This document shows positions 1 through 5,043 of a stretch of 7,511 nucleotides of DNA, piece by piece. The translations under genes were made by a program, and so were the position numbers. Within the stretch, counting starts at the first letter, position 1; the number at the start of each line of letters is the position of its first letter. The DNA lies in assembly GCF_019052365.1 (NCBI RefSeq), contig NZ_JAHQUY010000098.1, positions 1-7,511 of the forward strand, written 5' to 3'. The notes under the pieces were generated by a model. It saw only the letters and a program-made list of their open reading frames with translations. It ran no database searches and was not told the DNA's origin. The DNA comes from Leyella stercorea (GTDB taxonomy: Bacteria > Bacteroidota > Bacteroidia > Bacteroidales > Bacteroidaceae).

Positions 1-28
1 TGCAACTTTTTACTCATATTTATCAACT

Positions 29-49
29 TAAATTAATTCCGCCAACGGG
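29..49. repeat. Left copy of dispersed GTTGGCGGAATTAA-type repeat
   Basis: Read on the minus strand, this 21-bp stretch contains GTTGGCGGAATTAATTTA preceded by CCC. The same sequence with a single C/T change lies on the plus strand at 7458-7478, so the two copies are inverted and 7.4 kb apart. A third, more diverged copy in the same orientation as this one lies at 7487-7503 (15 of 17 positions). It is downstream of the His-rich protein gene. A match this long is not expected by chance in 7.5 kb. Its identity (intergenic repeat family or remnant of a mobile element) is unknown. Confidence 0.6.
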
Positions 50-110
50 TAAAGTTAAGTGTTATGAATAAATCAAGAGTTATTGCGTATGTTTTTTTAA
101 CCATTTTTTA

Positions 111-701
111 CTAACGACGACTTCCGAACGGGTGCTTCTTATACCGGTCGTCATCATCGTATTTACGATACTTGTCGTGCTTATGGTGCGTGTCGTGCTT
201 ATAGTGCTTGTAATGTTTGTCGTGCTTGTCGTGCTTATGGTGCTTGTAATGTTTGTCGTGCTTGTGATGCTTGTGGTGCTTGCACGACTCGTAATGCTTG
301 TGGTGCTTGCAGGGCTTGCACGACTCATGTACGACAACCACTCTTTCTGGATACCTGGTGTAGATGTTGTGTACGTAGGCGTTGTCGCGCCAGCTTATAG
401 GCTGGTAGAAGTAGTAAGCCTCGCGATAGCGTCTCCACTGGCTGTCGCTCATCATGCGGCGCAACTCCTTGTTGCGATACTTCCATGCCCTGCCGTTTAA
501 GTCGCGATAGCTGTTGATAGCGTCGAGATAGTCGAGGTTGAGACGCATGATGTTGTTGCGTTGCACATTCGTGAGTCCGAGTTCGAGAACCATCTTGTCG
601 GTTATGAAACGAGCCTCTACCTGAATATTGGCGAGTCGCTGTGCGCTTGCAGAGAGTGCCGTCACGAGAGCTACGGCGAGTGTCAATACTAATCTTTTCA
701 T
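111..701 (-). CDS. Exported Spy/CpxP-like protein with Lys-His-X repeat tail
   Basis: The protein has 196 aa. Residues 1-20 form a Sec signal peptide with likely cleavage at ASA|Q, so it should be periplasmic or outer-membrane exposed. Residues about 33-95 look helical and carry LGLTNVQ (41-47) and a second LRRMMSDSQWRRY stretch (80-92). This resembles the paired LTxxQ motifs of the Spy/CpxP metal- and stress-related family, but the resemblance is by eye. Residues 96-125 are aromatic- and Arg-rich and not recognised. From about residue 126 the protein becomes in-phase tripeptides: ESC, KPC, then mainly KHH, KHD and KHY to residue 176, with 19 His in 45 residues. It ends in an acidic DDDD and a basic tail. 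Cys128, Cys131 and Cys140 sit at the repeat border. Binding of Zn, Ni or Cu is an inference from composition. The gene has its own promoter; no clear terminator was seen downstream. Confidence 0.85.
   Translation of the reverse strand: MKRLVLTLAVALVTALSASAQRLANIQVEARFITDKMVLELGLTNVQRNNIMRLNLDYLDAINSYRDLNGRAWKYRNKELRRMMSDSQWRRYREAYYFYQPISWRDNAYVHNIYTRYPERVVVVHESCKPCKHHKHYESCKHHKHHKHDKHYKHHKHDKHDKHYKHYKHDTHHKHDKYRKYDDDDRYKKHPFGSRR
174..308 (-). repeat. 9-bp tandem repeat coding for Lys-His-X
   Basis: Fifteen consecutive 9-bp units inside the minus-strand gene encode residues 132-176. Thirteen units are KHX, one is ESC and one is THH. At DNA level most units are variants of AAGCAC plus one codon, seen on the plus strand as repeated GTGCTT and ATGCTT. 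Unit lengths stay in frame, so gain or loss of units would change tail length without a frameshift. Confidence 0.85.
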
Positions 702-744
702 AATCGTAAGCTATTAAGTTATTAACTGTTGTTTTTTGATGTTG

Positions 745-775
745 CAAAGTTACGCCAAAGAAAACATAAAAGCAA
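745..775 (-). promoter_or_regulatory. Promoter of the His-rich protein gene
   Basis: On the minus strand, TAACTTTG (752 to 745) matches the Bacteroidetes -7 element TAnnTTTG. A TTG (775 to 773) lies 20 bases upstream as the -33 element. The predicted start of transcription is about 35-40 bases before the ATG at 701. Confidence 0.7.
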
Positions 776-859
776 GGGAATTTTCATATTAGAGCGTAGG
801 ATTTACCCTATAAGTGGTTAGTGGTTTCCCCCTGAAGCCTTAAGAAAAGTCATCGTGCA

Positions 860-932
860 GCGAACGCAATCCGATCGGACGGCGGACGCAATCTGATCGG
901 ACGGCGTACGCAATCCGATCGGATTCCGTACG
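860..932. repeat. Three 22-bp palindromic direct repeats in divergent intergenic region
   Basis: Units start at 860, 882 and 904. Each reads GCGNACGCAATCYGATCGG plus three bases; units 1 and 2 end in ACG and unit 3 in ATT. The core CCGATCGG is self-complementary. Around the third unit the symmetry widens: AATCCGATCGGATT (912-925) is a perfect 14-bp palindrome flanked on each side by CGTACG, which gives a near-perfect 28-bp palindrome at 905-932. The rest of the 418-bp gap holds the two divergent promoters; 776-859 and 933-1010 show nothing I recognise. Confidence 0.8.
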
Positions 933-1010
933 GAGCACGACGAGAGAAACCGAAGAAACGACAAATAAACTTAATTATTTTACACAACAAAACAACAATG
1001 TATAAAAAAC

Positions 1011-1041
1011 TTGCACGCATGAATTATTCTGTATAATTTCG
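1011..1041 (+). promoter_or_regulatory. Probable promoter of the TPR gene
   Basis: TTG at 1011-1013 is followed after 20 bases by TAATTTCG (1034-1041), one mismatch from TAnnTTTG. The resulting leader of about 75 nt is GC-rich. It contains CCCGAAGC twice (1052-1059 and 1096-1103) and GCAGC/GCTGC arms that could pair, but I recognise no riboswitch. There is no Shine-Dalgarno at a usable distance. Confidence 0.5.
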
Positions 1042-1119
1042 CAGCAAGTTTCCCGAAGCCTTGGGCAGACGCTCCGAAAGGGCTGCAACAGGAGACCCGA
1101 AGCACACACATTATTATAT

Positions 1120-1800
1120 ATGTATATGAGAAAACTGATTTTAGCACTTATACTCGGCATCGCAACCGCCAACGGTGCCACTGCACAAACCCGTTCAGAC
1201 CTGCGCGACAGCCTTTCGGCAGCGGTGCAGGTGCTGGCATTCCACCCCGACTCGCTCGAGCTGCGCATGAAGAAGGCGGCTTGGAACATCGAACTGGAGC
1301 AATGGCGCTACGCCCAGGAGGAGTACGACTTCGTGCTGCGCTGCGACGAGAAGAACATCGCCGCGCTGTTCTACCGCGCATACGTCAACGAACGACAGGG
1401 CAGATACAAGTTTGCACGTCTCGACTACGAGAACCTGCTGCGCATAGTGCCTGGTCACTTCGAGGCGATGCTGGGTCTGGCGCTGCTCAACCAGAAAGAC
1501 AACCGACCCACCGAGGCGTTCAACCAGATAAACACACTGGTGGCACAGCACCCGAACAACGCCGTGGCATACGCCGCGCGAGGCGGAATAGAGATAGAGC
1601 GCAAGATGTACACGCCGGCAGAGTACGACTTTACACGCGCCATAGAGCTCGACCCTAAAAACACCGACTACCGTCTGAACCGCGCCAACGTGCGCCTGCT
1701 CACGGGTCGCAAGAAGGAGGCGCGCGAAGACCTCGACGCCATGGTAGGGCAAGGAGTGCCGCGCGCAAACCTCGTAGAATGGTACAAAAAGTGCAGATAA
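1120..1800 (+). CDS. Exported tetratricopeptide-repeat protein
   Basis: The protein has 226 aa. Residues 1-22 form a signal peptide (basic start, hydrophobic LILALILGIA, likely cleavage ATA|Q), so it is exported. The rest is almost entirely 34-residue TPR units beginning near residues 46, 80, 114, 148 and 182. The usual pattern of small residues and aromatics is visible, for example the unit from 148 with AYAARGGIEIERK and ending AIELDPKN. TPR arrays are protein-protein interaction scaffolds; no catalytic domain is present, so the partner is unknown. The start is ambiguous: the in-frame ATG at 1126 gives MRKLIL, a more typical signal-peptide start, and is at least as likely as 1120. It is transcribed divergently from the His-rich protein gene and has GC-rich codon use like panB. 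It is separated from panB by a fresh promoter, so probably is not in that operon. Confidence 0.85.
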   Translation: MYMRKLILALILGIATANGATAQTRSDLRDSLSAAVQVLAFHPDSLELRMKKAAWNIELEQWRYAQEEYDFVLRCDEKNIAALFYRAYVNERQGRYKFARLDYENLLRIVPGHFEAMLGLALLNQKDNRPTEAFNQINTLVAQHPNNAVAYAARGGIEIERKMYTPAEYDFTRAIELDPKNTDYRLNRANVRLLTGRKKEAREDLDAMVGQGVPRANLVEWYKKCR

Positions 1801-1812
1801 AGCGGTGTTCGC

Positions 1813-1843
1813 TTTGCCATTTACGTAAATTGTTGTAATTTTG
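1813..1843 (+). promoter_or_regulatory. Consensus Bacteroidetes promoter for panB operon
   Basis: TTTG at 1813-1816, a 19-base spacer and TAATTTTG at 1836-1843 match the Bacteroidetes primary sigma consensus at every fixed position. Transcription should start near 1850, giving a short A-rich leader before the panB ATG at 1875. Confidence 0.8.
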
Positions 1844-1874
1844 CCCGATATTTGAAATACAACAACATTTAGAA

Positions 1875-2696
1875 ATGGCAGAATATTTAAGTTCAAGTAA
1901 GAAAAAAGTAACTGCACCCCTGTTTTTTGAAATGAAGAAATGTGGTGAGAAGATTTCATGGCTCACAGCCTACGACTACACCACAGCATCGATTCTCGAC
2001 CAAGCTGGCATCGACACAATACTCGTTGGCGACTCTGCATCGAACGTGATGCACGGCAACGCCACGACACTCCCCATCACCGTTGACGAGATGATTTTCC
2101 ACGCGCGCGCCGTGGCTCGCGCTACAGAGCACGCCTTCGTGGTGTGCGACATGCCCTTCGGCAGCTACCAGATATCAGAAGAGGACGGCATACGCAATGC
2201 CGTACGCATCATGAAGGAGGCTGGCGTCGACGGCGTGAAGCTCGAAGGCGGAGCAGAGATAGCTCCGATGATCAAGAAGATTGTGGCTGCGGGCATACCC
2301 GTATGCGGACACCTCGGACTCACTCCGCAGAGCGTTCACCAGTTCGGCGGATACGGCTTGCGCGCCAAGGAGGAGGCTGAAGCAGAGAAGCTCATAGCCG
2401 ACGCAAAGGCGCTCGAAGAGGCAGGATGCTGCAGCATTGTGCTCGAGAAGATACCGGCAGACCTCGCCGAGAAGGTTACGGCAGCCGTAAGCTGCCCCAC
2501 CATCGGCATCGGAGCTGGCAACAAATGCGACGGACAGGTGCTCGTATATGCCGACATGCTCGGCATGAACAAGGGTTTCAAGCCGAAGTTCCTGCGCCAG
2601 TACGCCGACCTCCACTCTATCATAACCGACGCCGTAGGCAGATACGTTGCAGACGTAAAGTCGACGGACTTCCCTAACGAGAACGAGTCATACTAA
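1875..2696 (+). CDS. panB: 3-methyl-2-oxobutanoate hydroxymethyltransferase (ketopantoate hydroxymethyltransferase)
   Basis: PanB transfers a hydroxymethyl group from 5,10-methylene-tetrahydrofolate to 2-oxoisovalerate to make ketopantoate, the first committed step to pantothenate and CoA in the cytoplasm. The protein has 273 aa, normal for the family. Visible signatures are LTAYDY (30-35), [11 protein letters not shown] (51-61), CDMPFGSY (91-98), VKLEGG (121-126), GHLGLTPQS (145-153), LEKIP (190-194) and [13 protein letters not shown] (211-223). Asp53 and Asp92 occupy the positions of the Mg-binding aspartates of the E. coli enzyme (Asp45, Asp84), with Glu124 as a further metal-site residue. 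Glu191 fits the proposed catalytic Glu181. All key residues are present. The N-terminus has about ten extra polar residues before the barrel. The start follows directly from the strong promoter and an A-rich leader. panC and panD are not in the window. A transporter gene begins 3 nt after the stop. Confidence 0.97.
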   Translation: MAEYLSSSKKKVTAPLFFEMKKCGEKISWLTAYDYTTASILDQAGIDTILVGDSASNVMHGNATTLPITVDEMIFHARAVARATEHAFVVCDMPFGSYQISEEDGIRNAVRIMKEAGVDGVKLEGGAEIAPMIKKIVAAGIPVCGHLGLTPQSVHQFGGYGLRAKEEAEAEKLIADAKALEEAGCCSIVLEKIPADLAEKVTAAVSCPTIGIGAGNKCDGQVLVYADMLGMNKGFKPKFLRQYADLHSIITDAVGRYVADVKSTDFPNENESY

Positions 2697-2699
2697 GAC

Positions 2700-3884
2700 A
2701 TGGACACTCAATACACACCCACTTACAACCGATTGTGGAACCGCGAGTTCACACTCCTCACAATAGCCGAACTGCTGTTGTGCATATCGTGCTACATGAC
2801 CATACCGCTGCTGCCATTCCGCCTCACTACAGAGGACCACGCAAGCAGCTACCTGGCATGTCTTACAATCGTCGTATTCATCATAGGCGTTTGTATATCA
2901 GGCTTTTTCGGCAGTTGGCTAATACAAAACTACCGCCGCAACAAGGTGTTCTTCATTTCGGCGATATGCCTCGGCGCAACCATCCTCGGACTCTCAGCGT
3001 TCGAGTTTAGAGAGCAGCCGATTGTGCGCGAGATAGAAGAATACACGCTTCTGGCAGTATGCTTCGCGAGCGGCGCCGTATTCGGCACAGCCAAGCGCGT
3101 ACTCTCGTGCACGCTACTCATAGACAAGACCGAATCGTGCCACCGCACCGACGCCAACTATACGGCAATATGGATATCAAGACTGACGGTGATAATAGGC
3201 CCGATATTGGCGCTGCTGTTGCGCGACGAGCTGCACGGGTCGCTGTTCTACATAGTCGGAGCAGCAATGTCGCTCGCTTCAGCCGTGCTCGTGATGTGCG
3301 TGAACTTCCCGTTCCGCGCCCCTGAGGAGGGTGTGCATCTGGTTTCGATAGACCGTTTCTTCCTGCCGCGCGGCGCAACGATAGCACTCGTAATAGCGCT
3401 CATCACAGCGGCGCTCGGCATAATGATGACAACACGCATGACGGTGGAGTTCTGCTCGTCGGTGATGGCGGGCTTCGTAGTGGCGGCGCTCGCGCTGCAC
3501 ATACCAGCCGTAAAGAACGCACGCTTCGCCTCAGCCGTAGGAAACGCACTGGCGATAATAGCTATTCTCGCAATGTTCGCACACGACGACGTGTTCGACG
3601 CTACCCTGAAGCCGATGCTCTTCGGATTCGGCATAGCGCTCAGCTCGTCAGAACAGCTCTACAAGCTGCTCAACAGCTGCGACCACTGCCAGCGTTCGAC
3701 AGCCGAGAGCACCTACTTCCTCTCGAGCGACGGCGGACTCTTCCTCGGCATCGCCGCAGGATGGCAGCTTACGACGGCGGTGAAGTCGGCAGAACAGGTG
3801 GCGCTGGCGCTGCTCGTTGTGGCTACGATAATATGCTCGCTGAACGTGCTCTTAAAGAAAAAACAGGCAAAACATCACGCCTAA
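2700..3884 (+). CDS. MFS-type membrane transporter
   Basis: The protein has 394 aa and about 12 hydrophobic segments, roughly at residues 17-40, 51-73, 83-100, 116-139, 155-174, 181-203, 224-243, 251-269, 277-295, 303-323, 338-356 and 366-386. This length and pattern fit the major facilitator superfamily. The N-terminal LWNREFTLLTIAELLL and the TM2-TM3 loop GFFGSWLIQNYRRNK (68-82, a degenerate motif A) support this, as does the short basic C-terminus KKKQAKHHA. The substrate cannot be read from the sequence. The start codon lies 3 nt after the panB stop, so the two genes are almost certainly co-transcribed and may be translationally coupled. A role in moving a pantothenate-pathway compound is possible but rests on position only. 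Cys327 and Cys330 (CDHC) in the loop before TM11 are unusual for an MFS protein. Confidence 0.8.
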   Translation: MDTQYTPTYNRLWNREFTLLTIAELLLCISCYMTIPLLPFRLTTEDHASSYLACLTIVVFIIGVCISGFFGSWLIQNYRRNKVFFISAICLGATILGLSAFEFREQPIVREIEEYTLLAVCFASGAVFGTAKRVLSCTLLIDKTESCHRTDANYTAIWISRLTVIIGPILALLLRDELHGSLFYIVGAAMSLASAVLVMCVNFPFRAPEEGVHLVSIDRFFLPRGATIALVIALITAALGIMMTTRMTVEFCSSVMAGFVVAALALHIPAVKNARFASAVGNALAIIAILAMFAHDDVFDATLKPMLFGFGIALSSSEQLYKLLNSCDHCQRSTAESTYFLSSDGGLFLGIAAGWQLTTAVKSAEQVALALLVVATIICSLNVLLKKKQAKHHA

Positions 3885-3902
3885 AAGATTCATATTTAAA
3901 AC

Positions 3903-3910
3903 AAGGAGGT
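3903..3910 (+). promoter_or_regulatory. Perfect Shine-Dalgarno site before the cupin gene
   Basis: AAGGAGGT is complementary over all eight bases to the usual 3' end of 16S rRNA and lies 5 bases before the ATG at 3916. Such a site is unusual in Bacteroidetes, whose ribosomes largely ignore Shine-Dalgarno pairing. The other genes in this window, apart from the one at 7077, lack a good one. Confidence 0.7.
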
Positions 3911-3915
3911 ATAAT

Positions 3916-4248
3916 ATGATTATCGATTTTGAGAAAACAGAAGAAAAAGTAGTGGAGAACTTCAAGGGCGGCAACGGCAAGCTCATCATGCGCGCAGCCG
4001 ACGACGGCAAGGTGAAGATAATGCGCAACATACTGACACCAGGAAGCTCTATAGGTATGCACACACACGAAGGCAACTGCGAGGTGATGTATATAATAAA
4101 AGGTGAGATAACCTTCGTATGCGACGGAAAAGAAGAGACCGTGCGCGCCGGAGAGGTTCACTACTGCCCGTGCGGACATACACATTGCGCTGAAAACCGC
4201 ACCGCAGAAGACGCCGAATTCTTCGCCATTGTGCCGGAAATGAAGTAG
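3916..4248 (+). CDS. Small single-domain cupin protein
   Basis: The protein has 110 aa and folds as one cytoplasmic cupin barrel; no signal peptide is present. Both cupin motifs match the consensus exactly. Motif 1, G(x5)HxH(x4)E(x6)G, uses Gly43, His49, His51, Glu56 and Gly63. Motif 2, G(x5)PxG(x2)H(x3)N, uses Gly79, Pro85, Gly87, His90 and Asn94. The three histidines and Glu56 form the expected metal site, so it should bind a divalent metal. The reaction or ligand cannot be stated. His83, Cys84, Cys86, His88 and Cys91 add possible extra ligands around motif 2. The gene lies 31 nt after the transporter with no terminator or promoter between, which suggests a panB-transporter-cupin operon. 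Proteins of this form are common in Clostridia, and with the strong Shine-Dalgarno this hints at transfer, but that is not shown. Confidence 0.88.
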   Translation: MIIDFEKTEEKVVENFKGGNGKLIMRAADDGKVKIMRNILTPGSSIGMHTHEGNCEVMYIIKGEITFVCDGKEETVRAGEVHYCPCGHTHCAENRTAEDAEFFAIVPEMK

Positions 4249-4360
4249 AACTTACGGCACGCGAAAGCCCTTTCCTGCCCTACCCGATGCTTAACAACGT
4301 GAAAATTAATGAGTTCGGAGGGCAAATATTGCGCAATAACTCAAAAAAGTTATCAAGAAA

Positions 4361-4379
4361 TTTTCGTATAACACGAAAA
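4361..4379. promoter_or_regulatory. Operator-like inverted repeat in the HU promoter
   Basis: TTTTCGT (4361-4367) and ACGAAAA (4373-4379) are perfect inverted arms separated by ATAAC. They lie between the -33 position and the -7 element of the promoter at 4385-4392, where a bound dimer would block RNA polymerase. A second weaker symmetry, ATAACT/AGTTAT at 4336-4353, lies just upstream. Confidence 0.5.
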
Positions 4380-4392
4380 ACTCGTATCTTTG
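4362..4392 (+). promoter_or_regulatory. Promoter of the HU gene
   Basis: TATCTTTG at 4385-4392 matches TAnnTTTG exactly. The -33 position, 19 bases upstream, holds TTTC (4362-4365) instead of TTTG. The transcript would start near 4398, leaving a leader of about 48 nt. The rest of the 4249-4360 stretch after the cupin gene shows no clear terminator or gene. Confidence 0.65.
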
Positions 4393-4445
4393 CACGTCCT
4401 TAGTAAAAGGTAATAACAAAAGAAATAATAATATAATACATTCAA

Positions 4446-4739
4446 ATGACTAAAGCAGATATCATCAACAAGATTGCAGAAAGCACCGGATTACAGAAGA
4501 AAGACGTATCAGTAGTCGTAGAAAGCTTCATGGAGAATATCAAAAACAGTTTGTTGACAAAGAAAGAGAATGTGTACCTGCGTGGATTTGGAAGTTTCAT
4601 CGTTAAGCATCGCGCCGCTAAGACAGCGAGAAACATACTCAAGAAGACAACAATGAAAATCGGCGCACACGATCAGCCAAGCTTCAAGCCGGCTAAGTGC
4701 TTCATTGAGGAGATGAAAAACGCCACTATGGAGAAGTAA
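4446..4739 (+). CDS. HU/IHF-family DNA-binding protein
   Basis: The protein has 97 aa, the usual length for a HU/IHF subunit, and binds and bends DNA as a dimer in the nucleoid. The N-terminal helical part MTKADIINKIAESTGL and VVVESFMENIKNSL (residues 1-36) forms the dimer body. VYLRGFGSFIVKHRAAKTARN (43-63) is the HU signature leading into the beta-arm. The arm returns through KIGAHDQPSFKPAK (71-84) to the last helix. At the arm tip, the usual Arg-Asn-Pro is Arg62-Asn63-Ile64, so the DNA-intercalating proline is missing. I recall this as common in Bacteroidetes HU paralogues. An operator-like inverted repeat in its promoter suggests regulation, perhaps by a DNA-binding protein including HU itself. 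It is followed by a small basic-protein gene on the same transcript. Confidence 0.93.
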   Translation: MTKADIINKIAESTGLQKKDVSVVVESFMENIKNSLLTKKENVYLRGFGSFIVKHRAAKTARNILKKTTMKIGAHDQPSFKPAKCFIEEMKNATMEK

Positions 4740-4816
4740 ACCCCAACCCGCATTCATTTGAACAAGGAAAGAAAACATCATTAATATTAATATTAAACAA
4801 CAAAAAATTTAAAGCT

Positions 4817-4906
4817 ATGCCAAACGGAAAGAAAAAAAAGGGACACAAGATGGCTACTCACAAGCGTAAAAAGAGATTACGCAAGAACAGACATAAGAGC
4901 AAGTAA
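4817..4906 (+). CDS. 29-aa very basic protein, bS22/AURKAIP1-COX24-like
   Basis: This is a short ORF of 29 codons starting MPNGKKKKGHKMATHK and ending RLRKNRHKSK. Fifteen of 29 residues are Lys or Arg, and there are three His. The stretch KMATHKRKKRLRKNR (11-25) lines up well with the K/R-M-S-K-x-K-x-R-K-L-L-R-x-T-R pattern of the AURKAIP1/COX24 (DUF1713) family, which includes mycobacterial bS22 and mitochondrial mS38 on the small ribosomal subunit. I therefore read it as a likely small-subunit ribosomal protein; binding to rRNA is inferred, not shown. It begins 77 nt after the HU stop with no promoter or terminator between, so it is probably co-transcribed with HU. It has an A-rich leader without a Shine-Dalgarno. 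An AT palindrome TTAATATTAATATTAA lies upstream at 4781-4796. A long hairpin follows 30 nt after the stop. Confidence 0.8.
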   Translation: MPNGKKKKGHKMATHKRKKRLRKNRHKSK

Positions 4907-4936
4907 GAAAGCCTGCCCATAAGGGTCAGTTCCGAT

Positions 4937-4996
4937 ATGGGGGCGCGTCAAAAACCCATTGCATCAGCAATAATTTTGATGCGCCCCCATGCTTTT
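4937..4996 (+). terminator. Long GC-rich hairpin with T tract after the small basic protein gene
   Basis: ATGGGGGCGCGTCAAAA (4937-4953) pairs with TTTTGATGCGCCCCCAT (4974-4990) over 17 bp, with one G-T wobble. Inside the loop, ATTGC (4958-4962) pairs with GCAAT (4967-4971), so the whole forms one extended stem-loop. GCTTTTATAT follows. It fits an intrinsic terminator for the HU transcript. Since the rng start lies only 53 nt further on, it could also act in the rng leader. TAATTTTG at 4971-4978 matches a -7 element and might start rng transcription, but it has no -33 partner. Confidence 0.7.
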
Positions 4997-5043
4997 ATAT
5001 CAAAATTAAAGAAAGTACCTAAATTCAGAAAAACAAAAGAGAA

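Noticed and set aside
77..87. GAGTTATTGCG, also found inverted at 4332-4342
   Set aside because: Eleven-base matches are expected several times by chance in 7.5 kb on two strands.
174..308. Regular short repeats that might suggest a CRISPR array
   Set aside because: Units are 9 bp, contiguous and in-frame within a coding sequence; there are no spacers.
132..500. Plus-strand 122-codon ORF rich in Leu and Val
   Set aside because: It is the antisense of the Lys-His-X repeat; the hydrophobic pattern follows from reading GTGCTT units and has no independent start signals.
860..932. 22-bp repeats as a CRISPR array
   Set aside because: The repeats abut without spacers and no cas genes are present.
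1042..1119. GC-rich leader of the TPR gene as a riboswitch
   Set aside because: Some short pairings exist but no known riboswitch core or terminator/anti-terminator pair can be recognised.
975..1289. Minus-strand 104-codon ORF
   Set aside because: It overlaps the TPR gene start and its promoter, has no recognisable content, and the plus-strand frame is clearly coding.
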